Part shown: positions 1 through 10,334 of the stretch, piece after piece
Layout of the letters: the number at the start of each line of letters is the position of its first letter
Position numbering within the stretch: the first letter of the stretch is position 1
From: Stromatinia cepivora
Lineage: Eukaryota > Ascomycota > Leotiomycetes > Helotiales > Sclerotiniaceae
Length of the DNA: 64,000 nucleotides
Assembly: GCA_014898415.1 (NCBI GenBank)
Contig: RCTD01000009.1
Coordinates: 806,001 to 870,000 of the forward strand
Direction of reading: 5' to 3'
Translations under genes and position numbers: made by a program
Notes under the pieces: generated by a model
Databases searched by the model: none
What the model was told of the DNA's origin: nothing
The model's input: only the letters and a program-made list of their open reading frames with translations

Positions 1-287
1 TTCCCAAGTTCAGCTAATTTCAATGATGGCACGATTCAATCTCCTTGTGCCTGATTGGTCCGGAGTCAATTATCCGTGCGGCCGTGCCTTATCGGCTATC
101 CATATGATGACTCCTTTCCATCCACATCTCTCTCCTACATACTTAGTAGGTATTTAGGTAGTTCTTCTCCATAATAGCTTCTTCATCCTGCTATCTGTCA
201 TCTTCATAACTTCATCACAGCAACAATCTTTGCAAATCTCTGTTGAACGGATTTGTTAACTGACTCAATTCCTTATCTTCAATCGAG
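1..287. other. 5' flank of the R3H gene, no gene seen
   Basis: No coding pattern is recognised here. The stretch just before the start codon is pyrimidine-rich and A/T-rich, as is common in the 5' leaders of filamentous fungi. It presumably holds the promoter and leader of the R3H-domain gene; no single element is clear enough to name. Confidence 0.4.
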
Positions 288-1448
288 ATGGCAATCTATT
301 CATCAGTTCCGCCACCGTCGCAGCAGGCTTCAGCAGGCCCGGACATTGAAGCCTGGACGGTTTCTGCTTTAGAATCACTTGAAGTATCTCCCATTGCTCG
401 TGGCACTGGAGTTACGCTTTCTATTCCTCTCGAGCGCGATGAGTCTCTTAAAGACACGACGCCGTCAAGACTTGCCGTCTACAAACCTCGCAAGGAACTT
501 CCAAAACGCGATAGCCAGAAACATAGAGAGTCATTGTTAAGGGGAAAGGAGGGCAGTCGCAGACGCCAAAGATGGGAGAATGGTGAGTGTGATTGATGAA
601 CTGTGACGTGAAGAAAGGAAACCCACGTATCCGGCGAGCGCGTGTCTCAATCATCATAGCATACCTGATCATAAACGCGATACTCGGATATTGGAAAGTC
701 CGAGTGCGAATGACATCGATTGCTGATTAGGATTGCACTCGCAGATCATCTCCTCCATGTTCCAAATGCCCAGCCCCCACTCCCCAGTGATTGGGAAGTT
801 CATCCAACCTACCCTGTTCATCATGTGCCGTACTACCTGGCCCCTTTGTGGGATGCGGGTGTTCGTCATCGAGCCGAGGAAATCGCGGCTGAAAATTTTT
901 TTAATAAAGCAAAGAAGGCTGGCAGCCACGAGGAGAAAGGTCGTGTCCCACAGGATTTGAGGCAGAAGCTCAAGAAGAGTAAGGGAGCAAAGAGTCTTCT
1001 TCAAGATCTGGAGGAGGAGGTCAGAAAATTCGTTCAAGAATATGAGGGCAAGCAGAAAATCTTGGGGCGGATGAAGGAAGAGGAAATGGATAGTGAGGAT
1101 GAGGAGATTGTGTTCATTGGAAGAAATGGCACAATGAGTGATGAGCAAAGGAATTTAGTCGAGGAAGAGCTACAGAGGGAGAAACTCATCTTCGATTCTT
1201 TGGCTGACGATACGGGGGCAAGCTTCGGGTATGCATCTTCTTGATCATTTGAGAGTTCCCTCTAACAATTTTATAGACGCTGGCTTGTCCATTCCATTGC
1301 ATCTTACTACGGTCTTACTTCTCGGTCTGTCACAGTCGGTGATCCTGCGCGTCGCGAGGCATATGTCGGTATAAAGGAAATGGGTACTGGTGGACAGATT
1401 TCTCGTCTTGCATCAGACCTTCCTCGCCCATTGTGGGGAATGATTTGA
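288..1448 (+). CDS. R3H-domain protein with R3H-associated N-terminal domain
   Basis: Three exons are proposed: 288-582, 745-1228 and 1277-1448, giving 316 aa. Donors GTGAGT and GTATGC and acceptors TCGCAG and TTATAG keep the frame. An in-frame stop inside the first intron shows that splicing is needed. After the first junction comes a conserved block with HVPNAQPPLPSDWEV and HHVPYYLAPLWD, typical of the R3H-associated N-terminal domain of fungal R3H proteins. A charged, probably coiled region follows (residues about 150-230). The C-terminus, with SIASYYGLTSRSV, fits a short R3H single-stranded nucleic-acid-binding domain. Members of this family are presumed to bind RNA or ssDNA, but no precise role is known to me. 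The start is the first ATG in the frame. The domain call is fairly sure; the biological role is open. Confidence 0.8.
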
Positions 1449-2045
1449 TTGTAGAGGTTGATATTCTGCCTTGGTAAACTCACTCTCATAACATCCCATT
1501 CGACTCCGGTAATCACCGCCACATTTTGACCTTTTTTTTTCACATATTAATTCTTGGTACACTTTGATCTGTGCCTCACATATTCCTTGGTTTTGCATTG
1601 GGTTTAGATCAGTAGATGATGGATCCATCATATTAGAATATATCAAAAACTTTTGATCTTCACATCCAGGATATCCGATTTGCCTCACAAAAAGTGTTAC
1701 ACTCGCCAATAAACCATAAGCTCTTCACTTTTAAGTTAACGTTGATATTACAATTGCAACGGGTTCCTCTTTAATTCATAGCCTAGCCGTCCGAGTCCAT
1801 GTGTTTCAGGCCTTTGCCCGCATGCCCGCATGTCCGAGGTCCTTTCCTTCCGACGACCCACAATAATCATCAGAATCATGTAGTTAATTCCGCGAACATA
1901 TCTTTGGATAGATTTTATAATTCAGAATTTATAAAAACCACTAGATACTACCTAAGAGCTACTTGTCTCTTTTCCCTTCTTTTCCTACAATATGCGCTTA
2001 TAGATTATTCTTGTCATTACCGGGGCATCTTGCAATTCAGTCATA
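1449..2045. other. Intergenic region between R3H gene and AFG1
   Basis: The downstream side holds the 3' end of the R3H gene. The upstream side becomes A/T-rich towards the AFG1 start and should hold its promoter and leader. I see no further gene, RNA or repeat. Confidence 0.4.
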
Positions 2046-3903
2046 ATGAAATTCCGCACCGCATCGGCGCGATCCTTCCGATACTTATCAACAAATTATA
2101 GAAGTATATACAAAAGTCCATGGGAGGGGACATGTATAAATAGTTGTCAATTCAGTAGAGAAAATGGGAGGAGATATATCTCTATGATCACATTGGGACC
2201 TAGAATTTCAGTCTCAACTTCAGCTGGCTCGACAATACCGAGACGCTTACTGGCTTTTCCCGCATCTTTCGTTGCGGGACAGAGGAGGGGTTTCGCAACT
2301 GTTCAAAATGGTATACACTTTTCCAGACCGTAGTGAAATGCTTACTAGAACGCCTACAGAAAATCCGGACGATCGAGGACCTATGAAAGAATACAATGCG
2401 CGCGTTGCTTTGGGACAATTGAAGGACGATGAGCATCAAAGAGGTCAGCAACACACATCCATACTTTCATTCCCATAATAAAATCTGACGAAAGATGCTT
2501 CTAGGCATTATACAAAATCTTCAACATCTTCACGACGAGCTACGATATTACCATGCGCCCGCCATTGTTCACCCTACCCTCGAATCTCTCAAACCCCCAC
2601 CAACCTCCATGTTTGGTCGTATTTTTGGAAACAAACCCAAAGAATCGGCGTTGAAGGAAATACCAGAAAACCTTCCGCGAGGGCTGTATCTATACGGAGA
2701 TGTAGGAAGTGGGAAGACCATGTTGATGGACATGTTTTATAAGACACTACCAAGTAGTGTTGCATCGAAAACGAGGATCCATTTCCATAATTTCATGCAG
2801 GATGTTCACAGGAGGTTACATAAGATGAAAATGGAATTCGGAAATGATATTGATGCTGTACCTTTCGTGGCAGCGGATATTGCGGAGCAAGGGAATGTGT
2901 TGTGTTTTGATGAGTTTCAATGTACAGATGTGGCCGATGCTATGATTCTCAGAAGGTATTTCCCCCCTTCTCCCTTAGCAGAGGTTTTGGTTTTATTCTG
3001 ATCTTCTATGGACTTCTGGAATCTCTAATGTCCCATGGAGTCGTCCTCGTCACAACCTCCAATCGTCACCCGGATGATCTCTACCGCAACGGCATTCAAC
3101 GAGATTCCTTCATTCCCTGTATCAATCTCCTCAAGTCCCGACTCCATGTAATAAATTTGGACAGTCCCACCGACTACCGAAAGATTCCCCGCCCTCCTTC
3201 GGGCGTTTACCACTCTCCTCTAGACGCTCACGCACCTACTCATGCCGAAAAATGGTTTCGCTTTCTTGGCGACCCTGACCAATCTACCCCTCATTCAGAA
3301 ACCCAACGTGTCTGGGGTCGCGAAATTCACGTTCCAAAAGTTAGTGGCAAAGCTGCCATGTTCACATTTGATGAATTAATTGGACGGCCAACTAGCGCAG
3401 CTGATTATATTGAATTGATGAGAAGCTACGATGCATTTATCGTTACTGATGTCCCCGGAATGACGCATCAACAACGTGATCTCGCCCGTCGTTTTATCAC
3501 TTTCATTGACGCCGTCTATGAATCTCGCGCCAAACTTGTCCTAACAACTGCAGTTCCATTAACACAACTCTTTCTATCAAAAGAAGAAATTCAAGATAGC
3601 ATGAAGAAAGACGCAGAGGATAAGAGAGGGCAGAAAGAAGAGGGAGGTGAAGGAGAAGAACTTAATGATGCAATGAGAATGATGATGGATGACTTGGGCA
3701 TGAATATGAATATGTTGAAGAACAGTAGCATATTTAGTGGAGATGAAGAGAGATTCGCTTTTGCCAGAGCGTTGAGTCGATTGAGTGAGATGGGAAGTCA
3801 GCAATGGGTGGAGAGAGGCATGGGATTAGAGAAAGATGGGGGAAAGAGTGAGAAGGAAGGGTGGCAGAAGGTTAGAAGTAAGAGGTTAGAGGATAGTATG
3901 TAG
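2046..3903 (+). CDS. AFG1: AFG1/LACE1-type mitochondrial AAA ATPase
   Basis: Proposed exons are 2046-2310, 2360-2443, 2505-2955 and 3012-3903 (563 aa). AFG1 is a mitochondrial inner-membrane-associated P-loop ATPase involved in turnover of respiratory-chain subunits. The N-terminus is basic, serine-rich and ends in RRGFATV, as expected of a matrix-targeting presequence. Exon 2 gives the conserved EYNARVALGQLKDDEHQR stretch. Exon 3 holds Walker A (GDVGSGKT) and Walker B (VLCFDEFQ). Exon 4 holds the sensor-like LVTTSNRHPDDLYRNGIQR and the rest of the family domain. The C-terminal 110 residues are low-complexity and charged. The third intron is odd: branch-like CTGAT and frame place its end at 3011, where the acceptor reads GG, not AG. 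If it is not removed, a stop follows shortly after Walker B. The family call is very safe; splicing at that junction is not. Confidence 0.88.
2956..3011 (+). other. AFG1 third intron with apparent GT..GG ends
   Basis: The donor GTATTT and a branch-like CTGAT are both present, and 56 nt is a normal fungal intron length. Conserved protein sequence (AMILRR followed by LLESLMSHG) requires joining 2955 to 3012, but the two bases before 3012 are GG. The next AG downstream (3039-3040) is in the wrong frame, and the upstream AGs leave fewer than 40 nt. Confidence 0.6.
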
Positions 3904-4837
3904 GAGGTGTTAAATTTAGGGCGGCTTGTGGTTGCGAGAGATACCAATGATAGTTTGTATAGACGATGATGAAGGGGAAGCAAGCTAGGCCAGATGTCTG
4001 TTTGAGAAGAGAGAGAGATTTGAGAATTTTGAATACCACCCATTGCAGTATATCCAAGCAGTATAGAAATCAAGAATATACCCATCCATATAACAATTAA
4101 CCTGGACACATTATTATCAAATCATATGAGATGAGAACATGAGGCCCAGAGAACATCAGCCGAGTTTCAGGGGATACATTCATCATTACACCTGTACTTG
4201 GAAATCAAACTTCATTTTACTCTAGCAACACTACATCATTTTCTACCTCGTTTCTATCGTTCGATCTATCTCTTTCTATTAGGTAGCGGTAGATATGTTT
4301 TAACTTTTAAGAGATGAGCAGATTGGTAAAAAGGCGATGTACTCCGTACGGAAGAGAATAACATCTAATTACTACGTACCTAGTTTTGATTTAAAAAAAT
4401 ATTCACTTCTTTCATCTAGTTGACTCGATAAAGGGATCTAGTATTTGGAGGCTAGCGCTTGGTTTGTTTATATTGTTTAGAGGTTATTTGTTTATTTTTA
4501 TTTTGTTGCGTTGTTTAGATAGGTAGTTAGGTAGTTGGAATATCTTTTTTATTTATATGTGAGTTTTTATTGATTCATTTTTTTAAGGGAATGGATGGAT
4601 GGATGGATTTGTTAGTTAATTCTAAAATAGTACCTCGGTTATATGTATATCATTGGTGTGAAAACATCTGATGTGTACTATTCGCCCTACCTAGGTAGTT
4701 AATCTCAATAAAATTGGTTGAGGATCGATTTAATTCATTATCTCCACCTTCTAATATTTATATCTGGCTTCCTTCTTCCTGGTCCGAATCCTTGACATTC
4801 CCAAAATATGCGCGAACCACAAAATATAAGTGATAGC
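3904..4837. other. Intergenic region, convergent gene ends
   Basis: This 0.93-kb stretch lies between the convergent 3' ends of AFG1 and the nuclease gene. It is A/T-rich and holds short simple repeats (GGTAGTTA-like and GGAT repeats near 4590). No gene or RNA is recognised. Confidence 0.4.
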
Positions 4838-6384
4838 CTACAACTCTGTCTTAACACCACTAACAATCATATCCAACCAAGCCGCAAGCCTTGCAGTATA
4901 ATCAGCACTATATCTGTAGAGACAATCCCTAAAAAAAACTTACCTATATCCGGCCCTCGCAACCTGCAGTTGAACAACCGGTACACATGCCTCGTAATAT
5001 TCACCACTCAATTCCTTCCCCTGTAATACCTCTGCTCCGTCCGGCATAACCGTCGTACAAATAAACGCATTGGAATCACTAGCCCAACCGAGGGCCGTGG
5101 TCAATGGATCACCTATATCCATACCTTCAAGCCATGATTTCGCTTGATACTTATATATGCCGGTTTTGATAGCCGTCGTTAGCATGTCTGCCCATTCTTG
5201 TGCATCGGCCATAGAGTATCCTCCGACGAGTTCCTCGGGAATGGCAGTGTCCCACAAGGAATGAAGATTCGTGGCTTTGCCGTTGAAAGTCACTTGGATA
5301 GTATTACCTCCTATATCGATGTTCTCGGCGTGAAGAGGTTGGTGGATATCTCCGACAAACTAGATTTCTCGTGAGTATATACAGGAGAATTTGGAGGTAA
5401 AAACTCACGTGGACGATGAACTATTTGTAAGTATGTTAGTAATGCTGAAAACGAGTTCAGATATTCGTACCTTTGCAGCAATATATTTGTCATATCTAGC
5501 CACGTTTGGGTCTAGTAATTGACTCGTCTAATCTCTTGATTAGCGTCGATTTCCGTCCCGTTTCCTTGAACTCATATAGATTCCCATTATCCCATGGTGG
5601 CTGTTCGTCCTAAGTTCTCACGTCCGAAGAGGCTTTCAACATTGACAAAACCTCCAAATTCCCAACCAACCCACAGCATTTGCAATGAAAAAAGACATCA
5701 GGAATAACCCGCAACTACCCGGAACCTCTACTCACAAAATTCAAAATAGCTCCCACCACACATCCCTCTTCCCCACAATCCCTAGCAAACTTAACTCCAC
5801 AAGCTAGAAAGAACCTCAACGTCAGCATAACTTCTTCCATCCCAAGAGCTCTCCTCATCTCCCTTCCCTAAACCCATGAACCCGCCTCTTCAAGAAGGTA
5901 CTCACACCTAGGCACATCATCCAACGCATCAATAAAATGCCACGGCCCCGTATGATTCCCCGCCTTCGTATACCTGCATCAATCTTAGTATTAAACAATC
6001 TTTGAAAGAGCCTCAATATTCCCATTAACCTATAACTGTCCGCCCACTATATGAATCCCAGAAATATTAGTAAATGAACCCTTTCAAAACTTTTCCAATT
6101 GGTATTTCCTTTGCAAAACTTCATCCAGAGTACATAAACCAACCAAAAATCAATAATCAATCGACCAAATCTCAAAACTCGAAACTCAAAATCCTTACCG
6201 TCGCCACACCCGCCAAATAACTCTCCGTAGTATTCCTCAACAACATCTGAAAATAATCTCTAGTGTCCTCCGCTACAAAATTCGTAGCGACATATGCTAC
6301 GGTTTGATGACCCAGTGTTCCCCATGCGTTCGTTAGGGGGAGAAGTGAGTTCAGACTCAGGAGGACAAAGGGGGTGGTTTTCAT
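4838..6384 (-). CDS. Secreted S1/P1-type nuclease
   Basis: Eight exons can be joined in frame: 6199-6384, 6030-6046, 5906-5973, 5736-5803, 5471-5527, 5409-5420, 4944-5359 and 4838-4913, giving 299 aa. S1/P1 nucleases are zinc-dependent enzymes that cleave single-stranded DNA and RNA and remove 3' phosphates. A 20-residue signal peptide ends in LTNA, and the mature protein then starts with W, whose amino group is a zinc ligand in this family. The other ligands are visible in order: H of WGTLGH, D of WAD, H of GPWHFIDA, H and D and H of FIVHFVGDIHQPLH, and H and D of LHSLWD. Cysteines in RSCGVKFARDCGEEGC match the family disulphides. Two exons are extremely short (17 and 12 nt). The 208-nt intron 5528-5735 is long for this gene. 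All ligands being intact, I expect an active secreted enzyme. Confidence 0.88.
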
Positions 6385-7088
6385 TTTGAATAGGAATGGA
6401 AGGGAAGATGTGGATGATGTAGTTGATGCTGGGTTATTGAGGTGAGTTTTGTTGTGTTGTGATGTTTATTGTGAGGTGTGATATGGTATGGTATGGGTGA
6501 TGGGAAATGGCGGTAGATCTAGATTTGATAGGTTAAAATGATTGGTTCGTTGTTTATTGTCGTGGGGATTAGTCCGAGCTTTGTCAGGCAGTCCCCGGCG
6601 GAGCTTGAACAGTACCGTACTCACCGGGAGTATTGAATTCTTGATCATAGGTGAGCTCATATTTTGTTCCTTAGCTTCCGATGCCTTGACATTTTCTTCT
6701 CGCTGTACTCTGGCGGGCAAGAAAAAAGTAATAAGAGTAAATGACTCGAAGAATCAGCACCCAATGAATGTTATTGGCCCTTTCATTATCACCATGGAGG
6801 AGGTAGTTACCAAAGTCAAATCCCCCTATGAAGAAGTCATATTAATTTCCTTAAAGAGGTATTTACATGCGAATACGAGTAACGCCCCATTGCCACCCAA
6901 TAAAAGAGGATTTTATGCTCAAATTACCACCAATCTTGTTTCTATACATTATCGTTCATGTCGTAATTTCTCTACCTGTTCATTCACTCTCCCTTCGTCT
7001 TAAGGTTGCCTTCCCTCGACGAATCCATAAATGTTTTATCATCCGCGTCTATTGGCATTTTCCTTTTGCTCCGTTCCTTGCTGGAAGG
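6385..7088. other. Intergenic region between nuclease gene and ATP25
   Basis: The left part should contain the promoter of the nuclease gene (read leftwards) and the right part the 3' region of ATP25. Open frames here have no recognisable features and I take them as chance. Confidence 0.4.
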
Positions 7089-9578
7089 CTATATTATCGG
7101 AAATTCCTCTTCTTTGAATGAACTTTCGGTAGCCGTGGCTAAACTCCCATGATATTCATCACCGTAAACTTGGTTAGATTCCTGATCAGTCACCATAGCA
7201 GCATCCTCATTCAATTCAGCATCGTCACTTTGGCCAGCTCGTTGCTCATATTCGGCAACCATAGCCGCGACAATATTTCTCCACTGTTCATCTCCTCCAT
7301 AGCATCTCCTCCATAAAGAAAACCATTCCCCAGGCCTTTCAGGATTCTCAATTGCTTCTTGCTCAATATCAGGATGCGCAACCATCAAACAAGCCCTAAC
7401 AGCTTCTGCGATATCACCTTCTAGTTTCACGGGGGGGTCCTCTCGATCTAAATCTTCAATCCAAGTGCGCAATGTTTTCATACAACCTTCCTGGTGTCCC
7501 GTCTCCGCTACCCTCTGAAACATATATGTATACATGTCAACTGATTGTGGTTTGGACTGACGAAGTGGCAACCTCCATATATCCCAAAAGGCTATCCAAT
7601 ATCCATTTCGTGCATATAATTGCATCAATCGCATTCTAGATTCATCTGAAAAAGGAGGTAAATCGAGATTCATCATCAGAGCATGGATTCGACGTTGAAT
7701 TGGTGTCATGGCTTTTGTAGGTAATCCGAGAGCATCATTAATGGTTGCTTTCGGTTGAACAGTTAGGATATCAAATTCCGAAGTACGTTCTGTAGCTTCT
7801 TGTAAAGTCACGAACATTTCTTCGGTAAGGATTTTGTGGCCTCGTCTATACATTGTTTGAATGACCCTCAATGCGAGCCGGACCTTAAGGTGTGAAGGAG
7901 CGTAACTTGTGTCTGAAGGGCCTCGGACAGGTTCAAGTATGGTACGTATGATTTTGTGATAATATTCATCAGATATATCACCATCGTCAAATTTCTTGCT
8001 TTTAAATCTTCTGAACAAGTTTATTATTTTCATGGCGTTGAACCAAGGATGACCGATATCTTGAGCATAATGGAATAACCAGAAAACGTAATCCCACTTG
8101 AAGGATGCGTGATGGTTAGGTTCTCCAATATCAGCCACAGCATATTTGAAACACTTGAGGAAGGGTGTATCTCCTGGGGTATAACCGCTGCCCAAATCGA
8201 AAATTGCCTGTTCTACTGAGACATTCTCAAGATACATTCTCAGGTGGTGCAACAGGAAATTTTGCCAATCCAACTCTGAGTCATTAGCACTGTATTCCAG
8301 TACATCTTTTTTTGCCTTTTCGAATTCACCAAGGAAGAAGTCGGAAAGTACTGATCGCTGAAGCTCTGTTAGTCTACTATTTTCAATTTGTCCGTCTTGC
8401 TGTGGTGAGGATAAGATACCGTGTGGGTGTTGGTCCCTTGTAGTGTCAGATCTTCTTTCTACTGTAGTATGAAATTGTCGGGTTTGTGGAATTTGAAAAC
8501 CTCGAGATTTTAGGGTTGCTTTTGCAGTATGTTGTGAAGGTTGAGAAGTCGTTGTAGATATTGGTTCTCCAACGTCCGCATCTTCAACTACCTCTTTGTC
8601 TTCAATTTCCGATTGACCAGACCTTCGCAAAATTCCACCCCATAACTTTTCCAAATCGATCTCTTGTCTCTTTTCTTCGGTGAGCATCTGAACGACAACC
8701 CTAACTCCATCGGTCCGTCTCCCAAAACCCACGAACCCATCGCCCTCAGGAACAGCATTCGCATGCATATCTGGGCTCTCAACCACACCAATATCAACAC
8801 AAACCCAACCTGTTCTTATCCCGTCATCGCCATTATCGTCGGCCGGACTGCCTAAAAGCTTAGCTCTCCGTGATTTGCGTCTTAACTTCAATTTCAATTC
8901 ATTCCTCCCCAATAATCCATCTGCGCTTGGACGTAACTTATATGTACTTCTCAACCATCGACATAGTCGATCCGCAGAGACGTGTAAATGCTTTTCACTT
9001 CGTGCAGTTCCAATAAGCATTATCAAATTTGCCCCCAGTGCAGGTGGAGGGTCAAGCTTTCGAAGATCTAGTAGTGTAAGATCATCAAGACCTAAATCGA
9101 CGGAGATCTGTTGTAGCATAGGTTGAAGAATCGGAGGCGGCAATTCTGGTAGATCTGGAATTATTTGGCGCTCGGAAAGAGTTTTTGGTGTTAGATGAGG
9201 AGTTTCGACTTGTAGATACCACGGTACAGAAGTAACTGAGTTCTCAACCTCTTCCCCAATTGCGTTGCTCTCATCCAAAAGCTCTCGATCATCCAGAATA
9301 TCCTCAAACTGGGAATCCTTATTCTTGACTTCCTCCGTAGCTGCTTTATTCTCATCTAAGAACTCTTTGTTTTTGAGGTGAGTCTCATGCTTGGAAGCTT
9401 CATCCTGTTCACTCGGTCGTACATGAGATGAAAAGCGGATTTGTTGCCTCGCAAGTTTAGTCGCCTGGAATCTCCCAGTTGCTGGAACAGTTCGGATTGG
9501 GAGTGATATAAGATTTCTTAATAAGGATAAACGACATGAAGCGCATCCAGAAGCTCTGATAGCTTTACTGACAACCAT
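7089..9578 (-). CDS. ATP25: Mitochondrial ATP25 (ATP synthase mRNA/assembly factor)
   Basis: A single exon encodes 829 aa. In yeast Atp25 is a mitochondrial inner-membrane protein: the C-terminal half stabilises the ATP9 transcript and the N-terminal half resembles the bacterial ribosome-silencing factor RsfS. Here residues 1-50 form a basic presequence. At about 115-300 the stretch starting VPWYLQVETPHL and including LDLRKLDPPPALGANLIMLIGTARSEKHLH fits the RsfS-like domain. The remainder is helical with PPR-like spacing, as in the family. I chose the ATG at 9578 because it has a strong context (A at -3, G at +4); the 10 codons upstream in the same frame begin with TTG. The low-complexity region at 330-400 is normal for filamentous fungal copies. 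The gene is divergent from RPO41. Confidence 0.88.
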   Translation of the reverse strand: MVVSKAIRASGCASCRLSLLRNLISLPIRTVPATGRFQATKLARQQIRFSSHVRPSEQDEASKHETHLKNKEFLDENKAATEEVKNKDSQFEDILDDRELLDESNAIGEEVENSVTSVPWYLQVETPHLTPKTLSERQIIPDLPELPPPILQPMLQQISVDLGLDDLTLLDLRKLDPPPALGANLIMLIGTARSEKHLHVSADRLCRWLRSTYKLRPSADGLLGRNELKLKLRRKSRRAKLLGSPADDNGDDGIRTGWVCVDIGVVESPDMHANAVPEGDGFVGFGRRTDGVRVVVQMLTEEKRQEIDLEKLWGGILRRSGQSEIEDKEVVEDADVGEPISTTTSQPSQHTAKATLKSRGFQIPQTRQFHTTVERRSDTTRDQHPHGILSSPQQDGQIENSRLTELQRSVLSDFFLGEFEKAKKDVLEYSANDSELDWQNFLLHHLRMYLENVSVEQAIFDLGSGYTPGDTPFLKCFKYAVADIGEPNHHASFKWDYVFWLFHYAQDIGHPWFNAMKIINLFRRFKSKKFDDGDISDEYYHKIIRTILEPVRGPSDTSYAPSHLKVRLALRVIQTMYRRGHKILTEEMFVTLQEATERTSEFDILTVQPKATINDALGLPTKAMTPIQRRIHALMMNLDLPPFSDESRMRLMQLYARNGYWIAFWDIWRLPLRQSKPQSVDMYTYMFQRVAETGHQEGCMKTLRTWIEDLDREDPPVKLEGDIAEAVRACLMVAHPDIEQEAIENPERPGEWFSLWRRCYGGDEQWRNIVAAMVAEYEQRAGQSDDAELNEDAAMVTDQESNQVYGDEYHGSLATATESSFKEEEFPII

Positions 9579-10334
9579 TTTTACCAATTGATGACAGACA
9601 ATGATCAATCGATGCTGAACTTATGATTTTCAATTGCATTAGGCTTTTTTTTACAGGGAAGTTTTAGCGAGTTACGACCCCACGCGGCTACCATGTAAAT
9701 ATACAGTGCATCTTCTTTAAATTCTGCTGTAGATTTTCTTACATTGTCAAGAATATAATGTTCCTGTACGAAGTATATTTCATCAGTATTGAAGCGATTA
9801 TTTTGTATTCGACTATCTACTTCCTTTTCCTATTACACGTAAAAGAGAATGAGCAATCTTGAGGCATGACATGAGTTGAATTTAATTTCAAGTGATAAAT
9901 CTTAATCAACTTGGAGATGTCAACAAGGCTGATACGGTTAAATTACGGTTAAGATGATTGGATCCTTATCGATTGACACAAGGCTGAAGCTAATAAACCC
10001 ATGTGCAGGCTAAAGTCCGGTTACTGTTGATTGGATTTTGATAAAGATGACCCCTGCATTTGTTTTATGCTTATCCATTTGGTAACCTTACCAGAGAAGA
10101 AGAAAAAAAAAATTATGTCAATTTTGCCTTCAAAATTCTTCATAGATCTTTACACTCCACACGCATTAGACATTTACTTTACCTTTACTACCCGCGAATT
10201 GTACTGACTATGAGCACTTTCATTTTGTCTTTTTATGTTTAAACATATCTCTCTACCAATTTCTTGTTTTAATCTCATTTTGTAAACAGCTCTGACCCCC
10301 TCCTTCGACTTTACCTACGACCTATACATCAAAA
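9579..10334. other. Shared divergent promoter region of ATP25 and RPO41
   Basis: Both flanking genes start within this 756-bp A/T-rich interval and are read away from each other. CT-rich stretches lie just before the RPO41 start. No TATA box stands out clearly and no other gene is seen. Co-regulation of the two mitochondrial genes is plausible but only inferred. Confidence 0.45.

Noticed and set aside
669..1148. 159-residue minus-strand open frame opposite the R3H gene
   Set aside because: Antisense shadow of a well-supported exon; leucine-rich only because the sense strand is rich in Lys and Glu codons.
9579..9608. Ten-codon extension of ATP25
   Set aside because: It would begin with TTG; the ATG at 9578 has a strong context.
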